Assembly: GCF_903819435.1 (NCBI RefSeq) | Contig: NZ_CAIJDP010000058.1 | Location: 62,001-126,000 of the forward strand | Direction of reading: 5' to 3' | DNA length: 64,000 bases | Origin: Flavobacterium salmonis | GTDB taxonomy: Bacteria > Bacteroidota > Bacteroidia > Flavobacteriales > Flavobacteriaceae | Shown: in pieces, positions 60,471 through 64,000 of the stretch | Position numbering within the stretch: the first letter of the stretch is position 1 | Layout of the letters: each line of letters starts with the position of its first letter | The notes under the pieces: model-generated | What the model was told of the DNA's origin: nothing | The model's database searches: none | The model's input: the letters and a program-made list of their open reading frames with translations, nothing else | Translations under genes and position numbers: made by a program

Positions 60471-62063
60471 ATGAGCTTTTTAAAAGAAATACAACGCAGA
60501 AGAACTTTTGGAATTATCTCGCATCCCGATGCCGGTAAAACAACATTGACAGAAAAATTATTACTTTTTGGAGGTGCAATTCAGGAAGCAGGCGCCGTAA
60601 AAAACAATAAAATTAAAAAAGGTGCAACGAGTGATTTCATGGAAATCGAACGCCAAAGAGGTATTTCTGTTTCAACCTCTGTTCTTGCTTTTAATTATAA
60701 TGACAAAAAAATCAATATTCTTGATACACCCGGACACAAGGATTTTGCTGAAGACACTTTTAGAACTTTAACAGCTGTTGATAGCGTTATAGTTGTTATT
60801 GACGTTGCAAAAGGGGTTGAGGAACAAACTGAAAAATTAGTTGCAGTTTGTAGAATGCGTAATATTCCAATGATTGTTTTCATCAATAAATTGGACCGTG
60901 AAGGAAAAGATGCTTTTGACTTAATGGATGAAGTAGAACAAAAACTAGGTTTGACGGTTACTCCTTTGAGTTTCCCTATCGGAATGGGGTATGATTTTCA
61001 GGGAATTTATAATTTATGGGAACAAAACATCAATCTTTTTAGCGGAGACAGCAGAAAAAATATCGAAGAAACGATTGCCTTTTCTGATGTCCAAAATAAC
61101 CCGGAATTAGATAAAATTGTTGGTCAAAAAGCAGCTCAGAAACTTCGTGAAGAATTAGAATTAATCGACGAAGTTTATCCAAAATTTGATCGTCAGGATT
61201 ATTTAGACGGAAAACTTCAGCCTGTATTTTTTGGTTCTGCTTTGAATAATTTTGGAGTTCGCGAATTGTTGGATTGTTTCGTTGCAATAGCACCATCTCC
61301 AAGACCGAAAGACTCTGAAACTCGTTTGGTAGATCCTACTGAAGAAAAAATGTCCGGCTTTGTATTTAAAATACATGCCAATATGGATCCTAAACACAGA
61401 GATCGTCTGGCTTTTATCAAAATTGTTTCTGGAACATTCGAACGAAATAAGCCTTATTATCACGTTCGCCAGAAGAAAAATTTAAAATTTTCGAGTCCAA
61501 ATGCATTTTTCGCTGAGAAAAAAGAGATTGTCGACATTTCATATCCGGGAGATATTGTTGGTCTTCACGATACCGGAAATTTTAAAATTGGTGATACATT
61601 AACTGAAGGTGAATTAATGAGTTTCAAAGGAATTCCAAGTTTTTCACCTGAACACTTTAGATACATTAATAATGCTGATCCAATGAAAGCAAAACAATTA
61701 GATAAAGGAATTGATCAGTTAATGGATGAAGGTGTAGCACAGTTATTTACATTAGAAATGAATAACCGTAAGATCATTGGTACTGTTGGTGCACTGCAAT
61801 ATGAAGTAATCCAATACCGTCTGGAACATGAATATGGAGCCAAATGTACTTACGAAAATTTTCCTGTTCACAAAGCGTGCTGGGTAAAACCTAACGACCC
61901 TAAAAGTGAAGAGTTTAAAGAGTTTAAAAGAATCAAACAAAAATTCCTAGCTCATGATAAATATGGACAATTAGTCTTTTTAGCTGATTCTGATTTTACG
62001 ATTCAGATGACTCAAAGTAAATATCCAAATGTAAAATTATTTTTTACATCAGAATTTGAATAA
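60471..62063 (+). CDS. prfC: Peptide chain release factor 3
   Basis: GTPase that recycles RF1 and RF2 after termination. 530 residues from the ATG at 60471. G1 SHPDAGKTTLTEKLL, G2 region RGISVSTSVLAF, G3 LDTPGHKDFAEDTFRTLTAVD, G4 IVFINKLDREGKD. The RF3-specific C-terminal domain ends IQMTQSKYPNVKLFF. Start chosen to match the conserved MSFLKEIQRRRTFGIISHPD N-terminus and the promoter box. Confidence 0.97.
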   Translation: MSFLKEIQRRRTFGIISHPDAGKTTLTEKLLLFGGAIQEAGAVKNNKIKKGATSDFMEIERQRGISVSTSVLAFNYNDKKINILDTPGHKDFAEDTFRTLTAVDSVIVVIDVAKGVEEQTEKLVAVCRMRNIPMIVFINKLDREGKDAFDLMDEVEQKLGLTVTPLSFPIGMGYDFQGIYNLWEQNINLFSGDSRKNIEETIAFSDVQNNPELDKIVGQKAAQKLREELELIDEVYPKFDRQDYLDGKLQPVFFGSALNNFGVRELLDCFVAIAPSPRPKDSETRLVDPTEEKMSGFVFKIHANMDPKHRDRLAFIKIVSGTFERNKPYYHVRQKKNLKFSSPNAFFAEKKEIVDISYPGDIVGLHDTGNFKIGDTLTEGELMSFKGIPSFSPEHFRYINNADPMKAKQLDKGIDQLMDEGVAQLFTLEMNNRKIIGTVGALQYEVIQYRLEHEYGAKCTYENFPVHKACWVKPNDPKSEEFKEFKRIKQKFLAHDKYGQLVFLADSDFTIQMTQSKYPNVKLFFTSEFE

Positions 62064-62090
62064 AGACATTTTACATTTTACACAAAATTA

Positions 62091-62121
62091 AAAAGCGCCA
62101 ACTTTGAAAGTTGGCGCTTTT
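62091..62121 (+). terminator. Terminator of prfC
   Basis: Very strong stem AAAAGCGCCAACTTT/AAAGTTGGCGCTTTT (tight loop around TTGAA), then a T run. Confidence 0.88.
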
Positions 62122-62274
62122 TTTAAGAATTAAATTAACCTTTATATGGAAAAATTAATTTTCTTTATTTTATGTTAAGTCAAAAGTATGATTAAACAGT
62201 AACCTATTAAAACATACTCGTTGAAAGTAAATTAAATCAGATTAAATACACTTTTTATTAATTCATTTATAAAA

Positions 62275-62296
62275 AAAGCTCCATTTCTGGAGCTTT
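62275..62296 (-). terminator. Terminator of the DUF3467 gene
   Basis: 9-bp stem AAAGCTCCA/TGGAGCTTT with loop TTTC, followed on the minus strand by TTTTTTATAAATG, just past the stop. Confidence 0.78.
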
Positions 62297-62302
62297 AAAA
62301 AT

Positions 62303-62611
62303 TTACGCTTGTCCTGCCGGACCAAAATTAAGCGGAATCGGTGCTTGTTCAGTTTCTTTGATTTCGCCATGAGCAGCTTCAAATCGATGAATATTTTCTC
62401 CAATTGCTCTCAATAATCTTTTAGCATGTTGTGGCGTCAAAACAATTCTTGACTTCACCTTGGCTTTTGGAGTACCCGGCATAATATTTACAAAATCTAA
62501 AACAAATTCAGATGATGAGTGGTTGATAATCGCAAGGTTAGAATAAATTCCTTCTGCAATAGTTTCATCTAACTCGATATTAATTTGCTCTTGTTGTTTC
62601 GGATTACTCAT
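62303..62611 (-). CDS. DUF3467 protein
   Basis: 102 residues. The pattern INIELDETIAEGIYSNLAIINHSSSEFVLDFVNIMPG and VLTPQHAKRLLRAIGENIHRFE is DUF3467, a small cytoplasmic protein of unknown function found next to rpoC in many Bacteroidetes. Here it follows rpoC on the same strand after a terminator. Confidence 0.9.
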   Translation of the reverse strand: MSNPKQQEQINIELDETIAEGIYSNLAIINHSSSEFVLDFVNIMPGTPKAKVKSRIVLTPQHAKRLLRAIGENIHRFEAAHGEIKETEQAPIPLNFGPAGQA

Positions 62612-62631
62612 AATTTTAATATTTTTTCAAT

Positions 62632-62655
62632 TTCCCTCTTTCGAAAAAGAGGGAA
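62632..62655 (-). terminator. Terminator of rpoC
   Basis: Perfect 10-bp stem TTCCCTCTTT/AAAGAGGGAA with loop CGAA, between the rpoC stop and the DUF3467 start. Confidence 0.85.
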
Positions 62656-62665
62656 TTGATAAGAA

Positions 62666-64000
62666 TTAATAAATATATTCTTCTTTATTTGCCATCATTT
62701 CATTGTAATCGTCTTTCGATCCTACGATTGTATTATCGTATTCTCTCATACCAGTTCCTGCAGGAATTCTGTGTCCAACAATTACATTTTCTTTCAATCC
62801 TTCAAGATCATCAACTTTACCTGCTACTGCAGCTTCGTTAAGTACTTTTGTTGTTTCCTGGAATGAAGCAGCAGAAATGAATGATTTAGTTTGTAACGAA
62901 GCTCTTGTAATACCTTGAAGAACTGGCGTTGCAGTTGCTGTAATTACGTCTCTGGCTACTACAAGATTTTTATCATTTCGTTTCAATAATGAATTTTCAT
63001 CACGTAAATCACGAGGCGTAATAATCTGACCTGGTTTCAATACAGCAGAATCTCCAGAATCTTCAACTACCTTCATTCCATATAATTTATCGTTTTGAAC
63101 GATAAAATCTTTAGTATGAATTAATTGATCTTCTAAGAATAAAGTATCTCCTGGATCCTGAACCCTTACTTTACGCATCATTTGACGGATAACTACCTCA
63201 AAGTGTTTGTCATTAATTTTTACCCCTTGTAAACGGTATACTTCCTGAATTTCATTCACCAAATACTGTTGTACAGCTGCCGGCCCTTGAATTCTTAAAA
63301 TATCATCCGGAGTTATTGCACCATCAGACAATGGAACACCCGCTCTTACAAAGTCATTTTCCTGAACCAAAATTTGACTTGATAGTTTCACAAGATATTT
63401 TCTAACGTCACCAAATTTAGATTCAATTACGATCTCACGGTTACCTCTTTTGATTTTTCCAAAAGAAACAACTCCGTCAATCTCAGAAACTACAGCTGGG
63501 TTAGAAGGATTACGAGCTTCTAAAAGCTCTGTAATTCTTGGTAAACCTCCTGTAATATCTCCAGACTTAGAAGAACGACGTGGAATTTTAACTAATACTT
63601 TACCAGCTTTAATTTTTTCACCATTTTCAACCATCAGGTGAGCTCCAACCGGTAAGTTATAAGAACGAATTAACTCTCCTTCTTTACCGTAAACCAATAA
63701 GGTTGGAATTAATTTTTTATTTCTGGCCTCAGAAATTACTTTTTCCTGGAAACCTGTCTGCTCATCAATTTCAACCATGAATGTTTGTCCTTGCTCTAAA
63801 TCTTCGTAAGCAATCTTACCAGTAAACTCAGAAACAATTACACCATTATATGGATCCCATTTACATATTACCGTTCCTTTACTAACAACATCTCCATCAT
63901 TTACAAAAATACTGGATCCGTAAGGAATATTATGTGTATTTAAAACAATTCCCGTTTTCTCGTCAACTAACTTTAACTCAGTTGAGCGTGAAACCACGAT
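62666..64000 (-). CDS. rpoC: RNA polymerase beta' subunit, C-terminal part (cut by window edge)
   Basis: The frame is open to the right edge, so the window shows the last 444 codons or so of a gene of about 1,400 codons. Landmarks are [84 protein letters not shown] and [11 protein letters not shown] near the end. The first Met inside the window is not the start. It ends at TAA (minus strand, 62666-62668) and is followed by a terminator and DUF3467. Confidence 0.98.
   Translation of the reverse strand: MVVSRSTELKLVDEKTGIVLNTHNIPYGSSIFVNDGDVVSKGTVICKWDPYNGVIVSEFTGKIAYEDLEQGQTFMVEIDEQTGFQEKVISEARNKKLIPTLLVYGKEGELIRSYNLPVGAHLMVENGEKIKAGKVLVKIPRRSSKSGDITGGLPRITELLEARNPSNPAVVSEIDGVVSFGKIKRGNREIVIESKFGDVRKYLVKLSSQILVQENDFVRAGVPLSDGAITPDDILRIQGPAAVQQYLVNEIQEVYRLQGVKINDKHFEVVIRQMMRKVRVQDPGDTLFLEDQLIHTKDFIVQNDKLYGMKVVEDSGDSAVLKPGQIITPRDLRDENSLLKRNDKNLVVARDVITATATPVLQGITRASLQTKSFISAASFQETTKVLNEAAVAGKVDDLEGLKENVIVGHRIPAGTGMREYDNTIVGSKDDYNEMMANKEEYIY

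Noticed and set aside
1..64000. tRNA, rRNA, CRISPR array, insertion sequence or prophage
   Set aside because: No T-loop/anticodon patterns, no regularly spaced direct repeats and no transposase, integrase or phage structural genes were seen.

Overview
The window is AT-rich chromosomal DNA that reads as a Flavobacterium or a close relative in the Flavobacteriaceae. The case rests on TAnnTTTG-type -7 promoter boxes, few clear Shine-Dalgarno sites, a TonB-dependent receptor with a carboxypeptidase-like N-terminal domain, BBP2-type and other putative porins, DKNYY/DUF4136/DUF4230/DUF3467 proteins, a gliding-bacteria style exosortase N (XrtN) pair, and several dispersed palindromic elements familiar from Flavobacterium genomes. 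No tRNA, rRNA, CRISPR array, transposase or phage gene was found.

Layout. 1-8.7 kb: a porin (cut by the left edge), rnhB, a TonB receptor broken by one missing base, a Crp/Fnr regulator, a double NTF2-fold secreted protein, lipB and a lipoprotein. 9.0-12.7 kb: lysS, then a compact two-gene ATPase plus PD-(D/E)XK-nuclease-like unit bracketed by two terminators, the best candidate here for an undescribed defence-like system. 12.7-21 kb: D-lactate dehydrogenase, a Spy-like protein, hemL, a three-gene operon (HExxH mini membrane protein, ACC-deaminase-like enzyme, LysM glucosaminidase), a DUF5522 mini-protein, hutU and a DUF4136 lipoprotein. 21.0-22.5 kb: ilvA preceded by a 19-residue leader peptide with seven Ile codons and a terminator, which looks like classical attenuation. 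22.5-30.6 kb: truncated haemoglobin, small unknowns, a DKNYY operon, a long aromatic amino acid hydroxylase, DUF4230, a SpoIIAA-like protein, a PNPOx-fold protein and a luciferase-like monooxygenase.

30.7-42.6 kb is one physiological unit for high-affinity potassium uptake: a sigma-54-type response regulator, a small conserved protein, two mini membrane proteins (the second is KdpF), kdpA, kdpB, kdpC, a BBP2 porin, a free-standing KdpD sensor domain and a separate HAMP-PAS histidine kinase. 42.6-46.7 kb holds an amino acid permease and then an integron-cassette-like stretch: a DUF5677 gene and an unknown gene bounded by GTTAGTGGC/GCCACTAAC inverted ends and a long imperfect attC-like palindrome, followed by a membrane protein resembling the C-terminal half of NrfD/ActC. 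46.8-53.5 kb: a LysM-NlpC/P60 hydrolase and two tandem aconitases (acnB then acnA). 53.9-57.6 kb: a VIT-domain protein with a PEP-type C-terminal sorting signal, translationally coupled to its exosortase XrtN. 57.6-64 kb: MoxR ATPase, SurA-like chaperone, prfC, DUF3467, and the 3' part of rpoC running off the right edge.

Dispersed elements: four copies of a structured roughly 80-nt element (probably the Flavo-1 RNA family), two copies of a long perfect hairpin with compensating arm changes, two CCTAACAG/CCCGACAG palindromes, several TAAGTTGCTAAG-type tracts, and an 18-bp palindrome sitting in frame inside the kdp-linked porin. All functional calls come from reading the translated sequence; no database search was run.
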